DNA of 64,000 nucleotides from positions 434,001 through 498,000 of the forward strand of contig NW_020289986.1 in NCBI RefSeq assembly GCF_003144245.1, given 5' to 3'. The stretch comes from Jaminaea rosea. Its lineage: Eukaryota; Basidiomycota; Exobasidiomycetes; Microstromatales. Within the stretch, counting starts at the first letter, position 1; each line of letters starts with the position of its first letter. The notes under the pieces were generated by a model. That model was not told the DNA's origin. It worked only from the letters and a program-made list of their open reading frames with translations, and searched no databases. Below are positions 30,505 to 40,830 of this stretch, in pieces. Position numbers and translations under genes: made by a program.

Positions 30505-33442
30505 ATGGCGACGCTGCAGCGATCACCGCAGCGATCACCGCAGCGATCACCGCAGCGAGCCATCAACATCGAGCCCTTGAGTTTCCTCGACGAAGACGAG
30601 GAGGGAGGACGAGACGACAGGCGCACGCCATTGCAGAACGTCTTGTCCGAGCTCAACGGCCTAGCTTCAGGCTCTTCATCGTCGCTGCGCAGAAGTCCTA
30701 CTAAGGAATCACATCGAGAGACAGCGCCCGAGTGGTCATTTGAGGACGATCTTGAGGCGGAGGAGGAGATGCAGAGGGAGACGCAGTGGGGTGCAGAGTC
30801 GCACATCGAGCAGTACGATGAGCCAGAGGAGGACGACGATGAGCTCGAGGCGCTGAGAGCAGGCGAAGGTACTTCGTCACGCCCGCGCTTTGAGGAGAAT
30901 GGCCTGCTGGGAGGCCAGGACGATAGCGGCGAGCAAGCTAATATCTCAAGCCGCACTGTCGCCCCACCAATGACTATTGTGATTGACAATGAGGAAGACG
31001 AAGGCGCATCCTCAGAGGCGGGCCCATCGACACGCCCCCTCCCGACTCGAAGCTGCGAGGCTGCGATACCAAAGTACATCCCCGCGGGCCACTTCAACGC
31101 CGTTTCCATGGACGGCCACATCCTGCGCTTCGAGAGGAGAAGAAGACTGAAAGGATGGTGAGTATTCGCGCCTCCGATGCCCGATGGCTTCAGCTGACAT
31201 CCACCTGTCTCTCCACTGCTCTGCCGCCAGGAAACCACCCCCACCCCACTTTGGCGACGAGCGCAGCACCGGCCTTCTCTCACGTCCCGTTCACCAGATC
31301 ATCGACGCTATCAAGGCGCAGGAAGCAGAGGCAATCGTATCAGCCAGCGAGGCAGCCCTAGTCGAGTCTGTCGCCCCTTCCGCCTCTACATCAGGACCAC
31401 GCCAAGGAGACGGCAAGGTCTGGGTCGAGCGCTACAGACCGAAGCGCTTCACGGAGCTACTCGGAGACGAACGGGTGCATCGCGAGGTCATGGGATGGCT
31501 CAAAGAGTGGGACTCTTGCGTCTTCAAGCGCAAGGCGAAGCGAAAATTCAAGGACATGCCGCAGACCTCTTCAGGCCTGTCTGCTCCTGCCGAGTATCGC
31601 GACCCTTACGACCGACCACAGCAGCGAGTGCTCCTCATATCAGGCGCGCCAGGTCTCGGCAAGACGACGCTCGCTCACGTCCTCGCCAAGGCGGCAGGCT
31701 ATGGCGTCTACGAGCTCAACGCCAGCGACTCTCGTACATCTGGCGCAGTGACGGATACAATCAAGATGGCCCTCGAGTCGGCCTCGCTCAAAGACTCGCG
31801 CCCAACCTGCCTCGTCGTCGACGAGATCGATGGAGCTACGGGAGGAGGTGGCGGCTTTGGCTTCGGCGGCGGAGGCAATGACGAGTCTCGAGGCTTCATC
31901 AAGGCGTTGGTGGACCTCGTCGAAGCAGGCAAGGGGAGTGCCGGACCCAAGGGTAAAGGAGGCAAAGGCAGCGGTGGAGGAAAGAAGCGCAAACACAAAC
32001 CTCTACTGCGCCCGATCATCTGCATTTGCAACGACCTCTACGCCCCTGCCCTCCGCCCTCTTCGCCCGCACTGCAGGCTCATCCGCTTCCAGAAGCCAAC
32101 GCAGAACCACCTCGTATCTCGACTCAAATCCATCTGCGAGCGCGAGGCCATCTCAGCCACGTCTCGCTCCCTCTCTCTTCTGGCCGAGCTCACGCAGGGC
32201 GATATCCGCTCATGTCTCAATGCGCTACAGATGGCAAAGCAAAAGCAGCCGCGCAAGGCTATGAATTCGCCCCTCGACTTAACCGAGAGCGATATCCGCG
32301 ACGCAGGCAAGGACGGCTCTACGAGTCTCTCTACAGTCTGGAGCGCCCTCTTTCGTACAGCCTCCCCTCGCGAGCGTGCCCGCAAGACGCAGCCACACGA
32401 GGGTCCGGCTCTGACCCGCCACCTCGTCTCCCTCGTGCAATCATCAGGCGAACACACCCGTCTCCTTCAAGGGTGCTTCGAGCACTACCCGAAGCTCAAC
32501 TTCGTCGACGACGGCTGGTGGCGTATCCGTTCCGTCCTTCACTGGGCCGACTTCGCCATGGAGCTGCAGGATAAGGCCTTCTCTGGCTCAATGTTTGAGC
32601 TCATGGGGTATGTACCCTACTCATTCGTTCGCTGGAATCACCTGTTCGCAAATACGGTCAATCCCGTCCCGGAATGGCCGCGAGCCGACTACGAAGAGCG
32701 ACTCAAGCGGCAAGCCTTCAACGAGATCGCACTCGAGCTCCACGGTACGCTGCCGCCTACTCTGCGCTCCCTCTTTGGCCGCGAGGCCGTGGTCCGCGAG
32801 CTAGGCCCCCTGCTAATGCGCATCCTGACACCGGACCTGCGTCCCGTCAACCAGCAAATCGTCAAGACTGACGAGCGAGAGACGCTTCAGCGCCTTGTGA
32901 CGGTGATGCTCGACCTCAATCTCGACTTTGTGCGAGACAAGACAGAGGAGGGACAGCTGGTGTACCGCCTAGAGCCACCTTTGGAGGTTTTTACTTCCTA
33001 CGACGGCAAGAGGAGCGGGTCCGTGAATGTGGGAAGGTACGCTGTGCGACAGATCGTACAGCGTGAGGTCGAGGCGGAGCGTGCAAAGAAGGCCCGAGGT
33101 GCGGCGGCTGTGGCATCGGGAGCAGCGGGAGGAGCAGCCGGTGCTTTGGCTGCGTACCGCAAGTCTGACGCCAATGCAGCTGGCGCAGTGGTCAAGAAGC
33201 AGAAGGTGGCTCTGGACTTCTTTGGACGACCAGTAGCCCCGAAAGCAGCCAAGCCGAGCGCTGCTGCCACTTCGCCTGCCCTTCCAGCGCCCATTCTCGC
33301 TGCTCGTCAGGCGAAGGATGCAGACACCGTCACGGTCAGGTCAGCACCGCCGGCTACAAAGCGTCTCAAGGTCCACTACCGTCACAACGAAGGCTATTCA
33401 AATGCAGTCAGGCAGCCCATCAAGATGAGCGCGCTTCTCTGA
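30505..33442 (+). CDS. CTF18: Ctf18, large subunit of the alternative replication factor C
   Basis: Exons 30505-31157 and 31231-33442 give 954 residues. Ctf18-RFC loads PCNA and supports sister-chromatid cohesion and the replication checkpoint in the nucleus. The AAA+ core has VERYRPKRFTELLGDE, Walker A GAPGLGKTTL near residue 358, ELNASDSR and Walker B LVVDEIDG near 411, followed by a Gly/Lys-rich insert. The intron sits in the first part, after FERRRRLKG. The N-terminus has a threefold in-frame 12-base repeat coding QRSP, then acidic disordered sequence; the C-terminus (about 850 on) is Ala-rich with KKQKVALDFFGRP, the Ctf18 motif that contacts Dcc1-Ctf8 in the family. Convergent with CSTF2, 130 bases apart. 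Confidence 0.95.
30517..30552 (+). repeat. Three 12-base tandem repeats in the CTF18 coding sequence
   Basis: CAGCGATCACCG occurs three times in a row and is followed by a partial copy. Each unit codes QRSP and so repeats an S-P phosphorylation-type site. Confidence 0.95.
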
Positions 33443-33572
33443 GCACGACGATGGGATAATGATAAGATGCATTGCTGGTAGTCCCTCGTCAACTCTCTCT
33501 CGTTACCTCCTCCATATCTGCTACATCTCAATATCATCCAGCATTTCTTTTCGACTGCTCTCGCGTGCGCTC

Positions 33573-35136
33573 TCACTTGCCCATCTGCCTCCTCAACATC
33601 ATGATACTTTCCCTCTGATCCGGTGGTAGCGCCGCCACCTGTGCGTCGCTCAACCCAAGAACCTGCATCAACAATTGACGCTGCGCATCTGGCAGGTTCG
33701 GATTGTTCGCAGCCGCTGCGGCTCCACCGCCTCCGGCCGCTACGGCCGCTGCCGCCGCTGCTGCTGCGTTAGCTTGCGGAGGGGCGATAGGTGGTGCAGA
33801 TGGGGGAGGCGGTGGCGGAGTGCTTTGCGCTGATGAGGCGCGACCGAGATGAGAGGGTTGGCCGAAGGGGGGACGAGAGGGAGGTGCGCCTGGAGGAGGG
33901 GTATTGCTGTATGGGTTGGCACCATACGCGCCGCCGCCGTATGGCTGCTGCTGCTGGGGCGGCGGGGGTCCTCCTCCCATACTCGGATATCGCTGTTGCT
34001 GGCCCATACCACCAGCAGCCCCGTTGACTGCAGGCCCGCCATTGGCTACCGCTGCTGCTGCTGCACCCCCATTGACGCCTCCGGCGAGGAGAATACGCTG
34101 CAGGATTGCTGGGTCGACGAGGTTCATCATGAGCATGGCTTGGAAGAGGGCGTAAGTGAGCTGTGGGTGGGAGCTGAGAAGATTTTGTGCTGATTGCGGG
34201 GAGGTGAGAATGAGGGACTGCGTGGGTGTTGGCGAGAGGAGTGATCGTTAGTCTAAATCGATGGCTCAACCTTTGAGCCAGTATGGGCGGACACTCACCT
34301 TGATTTGTCCCATGATGTCCAGCAGCTGGTCTGGCGGCAGAGTAGCCAAAGTCTGAGTAATGGCGTCAGTTGCCGTCTGTCCAGCCTGAAGGTTGACGCC
34401 CGGAGGCAGATTGTTGAGGTTGTACGGCGCGTCCATGCCCGCTGGCGCACCGCCGAAGCCGCCTTGAGGAGGTCCGCCAAAGCCACCCTGCGGGGGACCA
34501 CCGTAGCCGCCTGGCCCACCAAAGCCTCCTTGCTGCGGAGGACCACCGAATCCTCCAGGTCCTCCCTGTTGACCGAAAGGTGGTCCTGCACCTGCTCCTC
34601 CGCCGCCACGCTGTGGTCCACCGGCGCTGGGATTGCCTGGTCTTCTTCCGTCGCGTTTCGGTAGCTCGCCGTCGATTTGACCCATCTGTGTGGTTCTTCC
34701 TTGGAAGACCCTGTGCGAGGAAGAGGAGGAAGGTAGAGGAGTGAGCTGAATGCTGTCAGCTTTTGATGACTGGCGCATGGTCACTCACGGGTCCACATCT
34801 GCCCAATCGATGCGCAGACTTCTCCCTCCTACGTCGACATCGTTGAGGTTGCGTACAGCGCTGGCCGCCGTCTCTGGGTCATGGAATTCGCAGAAGCCGT
34901 AGCCCTTTGGCTTGCCAGTGTCTCGATCGAAGACGAGGCGAAATCCTGCTACGGGGCCGACCTCTGAGAAGATGGTGATGAGTTGCTCCTGCGCAGCGAG
35001 GTCGAAGGAGGGGACGTAGGATTGGGTCAGTCGATGGATGCCAAGGAGCTAGGAAAGGTGCGCTGCGCATGCTCACCTCTGACATCTCATAGGGGATGTT
35101 GCCCACAAAGACGACGCGTGATCGAGGTGTGGCCAT
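33573..35136 (-). CDS. Cleavage stimulation factor subunit 2 (CstF-64/Rna15)
   Basis: Exons (minus) 35077-35136, 34789-34988, 34299-34710 and 33573-34217 give 438 residues. The protein binds the GU-rich element in pre-mRNA 3'-end cleavage and polyadenylation. An N-terminal RRM carries RNP2 VVFVGNIPY and RNP1 KGYGFCEF, the latter after the first intron. A hinge region follows (ITIF..., then [19 protein letters not shown], and after intron 3 [20 protein letters not shown]), which binds CstF-77. A Gly/Pro/Gln-rich linker leads to the C-terminal helix bundle [19 protein letters not shown] ... [13 protein letters not shown], which binds Pcf11. All three introns are GTGAGT/CAG type. Divergent from the Cwf18 gene. 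Confidence 0.95.
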
Positions 35137-35388
35137 CTTGTCGTTGGATGCCGGGGCCTGTGTATATGCTCCTCTGCTTGGTCGTCGTCGATGGTTGCGA
35201 AGGACGGAAACGCAGCGTGTGAGCACCGTCGAGCGGCGCCTTGTTTCAAGATCGACAATTCCATCCGCGTCCCGCGTGGCTGAGATCGAGACCTCGACAC
35301 CAGTCCGCCTCCCTTCGTCCACGGCTTGCGTTCTCATCGTCACGATCAATCAATCCTTTGCAACTTCAGAAACCATACAAGGTGCAGG

Positions 35389-36128
35389 ATGGAAGCAGAG
35401 CATGCAGCACGACAGGCAAGGCTGGCCTCTTTGCGTCAGACAAAGGGAGAGCCATCGGCATCCACTTCCCTGCATCCTTTCCGCAAGGCCATCTCCAATG
35501 TCACCACGAGGAGACAACGACGTCAACAGCAGCGGCAGGAGAATGATGACAATGCAGAAGAAGAGGAGGACGACGAAGAGGAAGCTCGGCCAGCCGCAAA
35601 GAGCGAAAAGGCCATGCAACGTCTAGCAGAGTCGACAACAGAGGGCCAGCTACTGCGTCGCTTCCGCAACTGGGACCCGCGTACGGGCGAGGCTCGCAAA
35701 GGGGATTGGACGACAATCACGGGCATCGAAGAGGGTGAGCATGGCGCGCAGCTAGGCAGGCAAGCATTCAGCGGCAGGTCATGCTGATATCATCTCTACT
35801 TCACTCGCGCGCAGAGACAAAGAATCTTGAATCCCTGACCCTCGAAGCAGAAGCAGCTACCCGCGGCGCCGACCTCCAGCTGAGCAGTCTGGCCCCTCGA
35901 AAACCCAATTGGGACCTGCGACAACGCTTGGACAAAAGGCTCAAGAAGCTTGAGAGGAGGGACAAGGAGGCACGATTGATCTTGATCAGGCAGAGGGTAA
36001 AGAGCAGTGCAGCCAATAGCAAGGGTGGTGCAGGGGTGCAACAGGCAGCAGCGGCTGCTGAAGTGGCGGCTTTGGGGGGTTTGGTTGAACATGGTGCAGA
36101 CGAAAGCGACGAGGACGATGACGAGTGA
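35389..36128 (+). CDS. Spliceosome factor Cwf18/CCDC12
   Basis: Exons 35389-35734 and 35815-36128 give 219 residues. Cwf18 (human CCDC12) joins the activated spliceosome near Prp19/NTC components. The N-terminal helix MEAEHAARQARLASLRQ, the acidic middle and above all LSSLAPRKPNWDLRQRL, then KRLKKLERRDKEARLILIRQR, match the family, in which LAPRKPDWDLKRD is the hallmark. The intron splits codon Glu after TTITGIEE. The C-terminus is an Ala-rich then acidic tail (DESDEDDDE). Its neighbour CSTF2 also acts in mRNA maturation; they share a 252-base divergent promoter. Confidence 0.92.
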
Positions 36129-36358
36129 AGGGCGAGAGCTCGAGCAGCAGCGAGCTTCGCCCACGTAGGGCGGAGTCGTCAATCAATTGTAACATTAGCT
36201 TAGCATATAATCTCAGACCAGGCACTGCTCTGCCATCCTGCAGATAGTGTCGGCCGCTCCATTTGCAGACGGCAAGGTATGGACATCGTATTGGCTGCGA
36301 AGCTGACTGGGAGGGAAGCTAGAAGAGATTCAAGGAGGCAAAGTTGCTGGCGTCGCCT

Positions 36359-36745
36359 CTACTCCTCTAGTCGAAGGTCGCCTCGCTTCGGCTCTGTAGA
36401 CAGCGAAGGAGCGTAATGAGGATCAGCTCACAGCGCTGAGGACGAGAAACCTATCAGCTGCATGCTGCCGCTACTTACTGATGACGGGATGAAGCTGTGC
36501 GAGGTACATGATTGCCCACATGAGGTAGCAGCATACGAGCGTCAGGATGATGCATGAGCGGATTAGGCTGCGGGAGCGATGCGGGCGAGTAAAGGTAATG
36601 TCAGTTGAGCGATCGGGTGGCTGAGAACCATCCGCGGTGCCCCTTTCACGCACACCTGGTTCTCTCCCTTCCTGACGGCACCCCAGCTAAAGAAGGAGAT
36701 GCCCCCTACGGCTCCTCCGGCGATGACGGGCACCCAGCCTGACAT
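36359..36745 (-). CDS. VMA9: V-type proton ATPase subunit e (Vma9)
   Basis: Three exons (minus): 36654-36745, 36479-36567 and 36359-36393, giving 71 residues, the usual size. Subunit e is a two-helix membrane protein of the V0 sector, needed for vacuolar acidification. MSGWVPVIAGGAVGG starts the first helix; after intron 1 comes IRSCIILTLVCCYLMWAIMY, almost the family consensus, then LAQLHPVI and KPKRGDLRLEE. The first donor must be GTGCGT rather than the GTGTGC two bases before it, because only that keeps the frame (ENQ/V/LIRS). The last exon is only 35 bases, so automatic gene finders may miss this gene. Confidence 0.93.
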
Positions 36746-37024
36746 TGCGGCGTGGCGGATTGAGGGATCGAAGTTGGCTGCGCTTGTCTAGGCGGAGGAA
36801 TAGGTCGTGATACTTGTTACCGCTCAATTTGGTGCAGCTGATCTCTCCTGATGATGCGAGGCTGATAGCGACGTTAAAGTGGTGGTGGTGGTGGACAGGA
36901 GATGAGTTGAGTTGCGTTGCAGTCGTCGACTCCACCCCCTCAGCTCGACTGGATTCACTCCGCCCTCATCTGGTTGCCTTTCCCTTCCCGCCCTCGCGCC
37001 TCTCCGCCTTACACCTTCGCCAGA

Positions 37025-38350
37025 ATGGCGAGGCCGCTGCCGCCAACGAGCTTTCTCACGCCCATTCGCAGAGAGCCGCCGCTTCAAATCGTTCAGGCCA
37101 ACCTCGAGAGCCTCAAGAGCATCTATCTGGGGACTTTCGACGGCGATTCGGAAGATGAGGGCGATGAAGAAAGTAGGGGTACCCTTCTCCGCCTCGACGA
37201 ACAAGAGCGCGAGTACGCTCAAGCATGGCTACGTCGCCTCATCGACTCGGAGCTGGCGTGGCTGAGCGCGGGCGACGGAGGGCAATCCAGCAGCACTGCT
37301 TCCATCCTCGATGAGACCGCCATGCTCTCGCAGCGCCTCACTGACTTGGCCGCGGGAGGCGGTCAGGGATTGGAAGACGCCGAACCTATGGAGCGGGTGT
37401 TCAGCTTTCCTTTTGACTTTGACAAGCTGACGAGGAAGGCGGGCGATCAGGCGCTGGTCGGAGACGAGGACGCAAAGACGTCGGCCATCCGAGTCACACT
37501 CGTCGATGAGCCGCTGCCTCCGTCAGGAAATGATGACCATCACGACCTCGGGGACCCGAGCAACACGGCCTCATCTGCCGCCGAAGCGGTAGGCGTGCAG
37601 ACATGGGCGGCTGCCATTATCCTATCCGACTTGCTGGTACGCTCGCCAGAGGACATTCACCCTAGCCTGTGTGACAATGATGAGGGTCGCGGATTGAGTG
37701 TGGCTGAGCTGGGAGCTGGGACGGGTCTCGTGGGCATTGTCTGCGCCCAGCTGCTTGCTCAGAGGATGACGAGGGCAACACAAGGTGGGAACCGAGTTGT
37801 GCTGACCGACTACCACTCGATGGTGCTGGCAAATCTGCGTCGAAATGTCACCGCGAATCCTGTCCAGGCTACGGCGACAGCGGGAGGAGAGCCGCCCGTT
37901 CAAATGTCTGTCGAGTCTCTCGACTGGTCGCACTACTACCAGCAGGACGTAAATGCTCTCGCAGCACCGACGCCGCAACACGACCTGCTGCTGGCAGCGG
38001 ACGTCGTCTACTCCCGCTCTCATGCCCAATGGCTCTACGCAGCCATGTCGGCCCTCCTCTCCCGTCGATCACCACATTCTCGCGCCCACGTCATAAATGC
38101 CAAGCGCATGGAGGGTCGCTTTGGCGAGTGGGGGCTCATCAAGCTCACAGACGAAGCGTTCGGGCCTGTCTGGACAGGTGATGCGAATGACCCAAAGGCA
38201 GGCGAGGATGACGATCTCAAACTCGTAGTGCTCCGTCGCATTGAGATGGCGAAGCGCAAGGGGCTGGGAAGGAGCGATGAGAGTGGGCATGTGTGGTGGA
38301 CGTTGGGGTGGAAGAGAAAGCGCGAGTGCGAGTCTTCTGTACGAGTATAG
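37025..38350 (+). CDS. Protein methyltransferase, METTL21/Efm2-like (Methyltransf_16)
   Basis: A single exon of 441 residues from the first ATG in frame; the frame is open further upstream but without ATG. A Rossmann-fold methyltransferase domain begins near residue 185 (GVQTWAAAIILSDLL), with motif I LSVAELGAGTGLVGIVCAQL binding SAM, VVLTDYHSMVLANLRRNV and the post-II motif LLLAADVVYSRSHAQWLY. This order is that of Methyltransf_16 enzymes that methylate lysines of translation factors and chaperones. The extra N-terminal ~180 residues and a helical start (PPLQIVQANLESLKSIYL) resemble yeast Efm2 (YBR271W), but the substrate cannot be read from the sequence. Confidence 0.85.
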   Translation: MARPLPPTSFLTPIRREPPLQIVQANLESLKSIYLGTFDGDSEDEGDEESRGTLLRLDEQEREYAQAWLRRLIDSELAWLSAGDGGQSSSTASILDETAMLSQRLTDLAAGGGQGLEDAEPMERVFSFPFDFDKLTRKAGDQALVGDEDAKTSAIRVTLVDEPLPPSGNDDHHDLGDPSNTASSAAEAVGVQTWAAAIILSDLLVRSPEDIHPSLCDNDEGRGLSVAELGAGTGLVGIVCAQLLAQRMTRATQGGNRVVLTDYHSMVLANLRRNVTANPVQATATAGGEPPVQMSVESLDWSHYYQQDVNALAAPTPQHDLLLAADVVYSRSHAQWLYAAMSALLSRRSPHSRAHVINAKRMEGRFGEWGLIKLTDEAFGPVWTGDANDPKAGEDDDLKLVVLRRIEMAKRKGLGRSDESGHVWWTLGWKRKRECESSVRV

Positions 38351-38421
38351 AGCAGGGCAAAGAGCATTTCAATGTACAATAGCCGCACACAGGTATAGAC
38401 AATAGACGCCTTCTCATCGGA

Positions 38422-39699
38422 CTAGGCCGCCATTGCCCTCCTCCTACCACCGATACCTCCCATTCCCTTGGCCCCTCTTTGCCGCCGTCGAGCAGGCACG
38501 TCCTTTGTGCGATGGTCCCTCAGCTCATCCTTGCTCATGCTACCATGCGCCTCAACCCAGCACTGCGAGCAGTATGCGTCGCCTGCGCATCCTTCATACT
38601 CGTCATCGGGACATGAGCAGGTTAGCGAAGCATCTTCGGCGCAGAGGGAGCAAAAGGTCGTCTCATCCTCCTCGCCACCGCCACCGCCAGGTGTTGAGGG
38701 GAAACTGGGCTCGTCGTTGCGACCGAGATTGGCGAGGCGCTGTTGGATGTTCAGGTCTTTGCCCACAAGGCGGCGGAAGGGTGAGAGATCTATGTCGGCG
38801 GAGATGTCGTTGTGCTCTGGACCTAGCGTAGGGTGCGAGGGCTCGGGAAGTGAAGGTAAAGCGTCGGAGGGCGCAGAGGGAAAGATTGTGGCGGTCATAC
38901 GATCGTCGTCGTCGCCGTCGTGACCGTCATCAAGACTGCGGCCGAGACCAGAACTGGTGGCAGCAGATGGCATGCCCTGCGACAGCGATGCTGCCGAGCT
39001 CGTCGAGACGTTGCACGAAGCACTGGAGCGGAGAGCTGTGAAGCGTGCGATAAGGTCCGCAGCCTCACGCTCGACGTCGTCCTCTTTGTTATTCTCGGCG
39101 GGAGGGATACTTGTTGCCGCTCTTTTGGAGGGGCCAACATTGCTTGACTCAGTAAAAGGGGTCGTTTCCATCTCGCCCATTGCCTCTGCGAGCTCTGATG
39201 CCATGGCTCCATCATCCTGATCAGCATCAAAGCCAAGCTGACCTGAGTTGGGCCGAACCAGGTGAGGCCACTCCTTCGCTACGGGTATGAGACGTCTGTC
39301 CTTTGCAGCACCGTCAGTGCCAGCTTGCTGCTTTGCGGCTGCAGCGATGACTTTGCGATTGCCATTGAGGACAGCATTAGCGTCTGAGACGGCTTCTGAA
39401 GCGAGATTGGCAAGCGCCTTCCCCTCTATGCCGACGTCAAGCGGTGCAGGAGCCGACGATGCCCGACTCAAAGGGCTGCTGTGTCCGCTTGTGAGCTCTC
39501 CGTGTTCCCGAGCAACATCAATCTCGTCCCTTGATTGGGCCAAGAGCTTCTCCACAGCATCTCCTTCGATGTCGCGTGCCACCCTCTGGCCGACCGTCGA
39601 GGGTTTTGCTGGCTCAGCAAGGGCCGACGTGGCTACCTTTGGTGCAGCAGCCTTTGTCCTGAGGGCCCTGAGCCTCTCTGCGAGGTCATCGGTGCCCAT
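38422..39699 (-). CDS. ANCHR/ZFYVE19-like protein with C-terminal zinc module
   Basis: A single exon of 425 residues. The C-terminal ~80 residues (TFCSLCAEDASLTC, then CAGDAYCSQCWVEAHG, then ELRDHRT) match the B-box-like zinc module at the end of human ZFYVE19/ANCHR (CICNEDATLRCAGCDGDLFC). ANCHR delays abscission by retaining Vps4 at the midbody. Residues 4-14 (DDLAERLRALR) fit most of the MIM1 pattern LxxRLxxL[KR] that binds MIT domains of Vps4, and a second such stretch, NIQQRLANLGR, precedes the zinc module. No FYVE finger is present at the N-terminus, unlike the human protein. The middle is low complexity. Role by homology only. Confidence 0.8.
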   Translation of the reverse strand: MGTDDLAERLRALRTKAAAPKVATSALAEPAKPSTVGQRVARDIEGDAVEKLLAQSRDEIDVAREHGELTSGHSSPLSRASSAPAPLDVGIEGKALANLASEAVSDANAVLNGNRKVIAAAAKQQAGTDGAAKDRRLIPVAKEWPHLVRPNSGQLGFDADQDDGAMASELAEAMGEMETTPFTESSNVGPSKRAATSIPPAENNKEDDVEREAADLIARFTALRSSASCNVSTSSAASLSQGMPSAATSSGLGRSLDDGHDGDDDDRMTATIFPSAPSDALPSLPEPSHPTLGPEHNDISADIDLSPFRRLVGKDLNIQQRLANLGRNDEPSFPSTPGGGGGEEDETTFCSLCAEDASLTCSCPDDEYEGCAGDAYCSQCWVEAHGSMSKDELRDHRTKDVPARRRQRGAKGMGGIGGRRRAMAA

Positions 39700-39918
39700 T
39701 CTTTCATGGCCGTGGTCGAGCGTTTAAAGTCAGGAGAGAGGAGCTGCAATATCAAGGCGGCGCTCCACTCAAGTGACCTTGGACGGGAGTGGACGGGCCA
39801 CGACGGAACGGAAGACCGAGCGGCCAGGTCGGTCGATGCAGGCAGGCAGGCTGCTGCTTTTCGACGTCGAGGCCATCGACTACGAATTCTGGCACTCCGC
39901 CTCCTCAACCATACCATC

Positions 39919-40725
39919 ATGCTTCGCAACGTCGTGGCCTCAACATCATACGCGACGACGGCGTGGTCGTCGCTCTGGGTTTCAGCGTCTACCTCACGCG
40001 CGCCGCTGCGCCTCTTCAGCAGCTCGTCGTCAGCTGGGGCAGAGGCCAACGCAACACCGAATCCAACTCCTCCCTCATCTTCCCAATCACAAGAAGCCTC
40101 ATCAGCAGCCGGTCCATCGAGCGCGGCAACATTGCCCGGATCAGCAGCTACTGGCACACCTCTGCCAGGGTCCAGTCCCCCTACAGCATCGTCCTCCCTC
40201 TACCAGCCTTCCCAGCGATTTGGTCCCTCGTCATCTTCCTCCTTCGCTGGGAGAAGACCGACAACGATTCACAAGCTGCACGTGCAAACCACACGCAACA
40301 ACACGATCATCACCCTCACTCGCCCCAACGGCGCCACTCTTTACTCCGTCTCCTCCGGCCAAGTAGGCTTCAAAGGCGCAAATCGCTCAGGCTTCGAAGC
40401 CGGCTACCAGACGGCTCTCAACGTATTCGAGACGCTTGCGCGTCGTCGTAACGAGTGGGGAGCAAAGTTTCGCAATGAGCCTGTAGCTTGGTTGCATGTG
40501 GTGTGGAATGGTTTCGGACAGGGCAGGGATGCTGTTTACAGAGCTTTCTTGAGCTCAGAGGGCGAGAGTGCGAGGGCGATGGTGCATACCATGAGTGATG
40601 CGACTAAGATCAAGATTGGCGGGGTCAGGCCAAAGAAGAAGAGGAGTGAGTGCGCAAGGCATCAGAGTGAGGCAGAACAAGATGATGCTGACCGCCTTCT
40701 CCCTCCTGCCACTCCAGACTACTAA
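39919..40725 (+). CDS. Mitochondrial small-subunit ribosomal protein uS11m
   Basis: The ATG at 39919 starts a typical mitochondrial presequence (MLRNVVASTSYATTAW, then RAPLRLFSSSSS). A ~80-residue Ser/Pro/Ala linker follows, then the uS11 domain: HKLHVQTTRNNTIITLTRP, YSVSSGQVGFKGANRSG, VVWNGFGQGRDAVYRAF and ATKIKIGGVRPKKKR. The last intron is uncertain. Donor GTGAGT at 40646 with acceptor 40716-40717 ends the protein as RNY after 244 residues; the unspliced frame also reaches the stop at 40725 because the intron is 72 bases; a later acceptor at 40733 would give a longer tail. The protein binds 15S rRNA in the platform of the mitoribosome. Confidence 0.92.
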   Translation: MLRNVVASTSYATTAWSSLWVSASTSRAPLRLFSSSSSAGAEANATPNPTPPSSSQSQEASSAAGPSSAATLPGSAATGTPLPGSSPPTASSSLYQPSQRFGPSSSSSFAGRRPTTIHKLHVQTTRNNTIITLTRPNGATLYSVSSGQVGFKGANRSGFEAGYQTALNVFETLARRRNEWGAKFRNEPVAWLHVVWNGFGQGRDAVYRAFLSSEGESARAMVHTMSDATKIKIGGVRPKKKRSECARHQSEAEQDDADRLLPPATPDY

Positions 40726-40830
40726 TCGTCCAGCCCGATGGATACGCAGCATACAGGCCTATGGTTCTCCCGTCTCTCCTCTTGGCAACCAAGTCGAATG
40801 ACATTGCTGTCCTCTATTGCGGTCACACGC

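Noticed and set aside
30517-30552. Short direct repeats that might suggest a CRISPR-like array.
   Set aside because: They are in-frame coding repeats without spacers in a eukaryotic gene.
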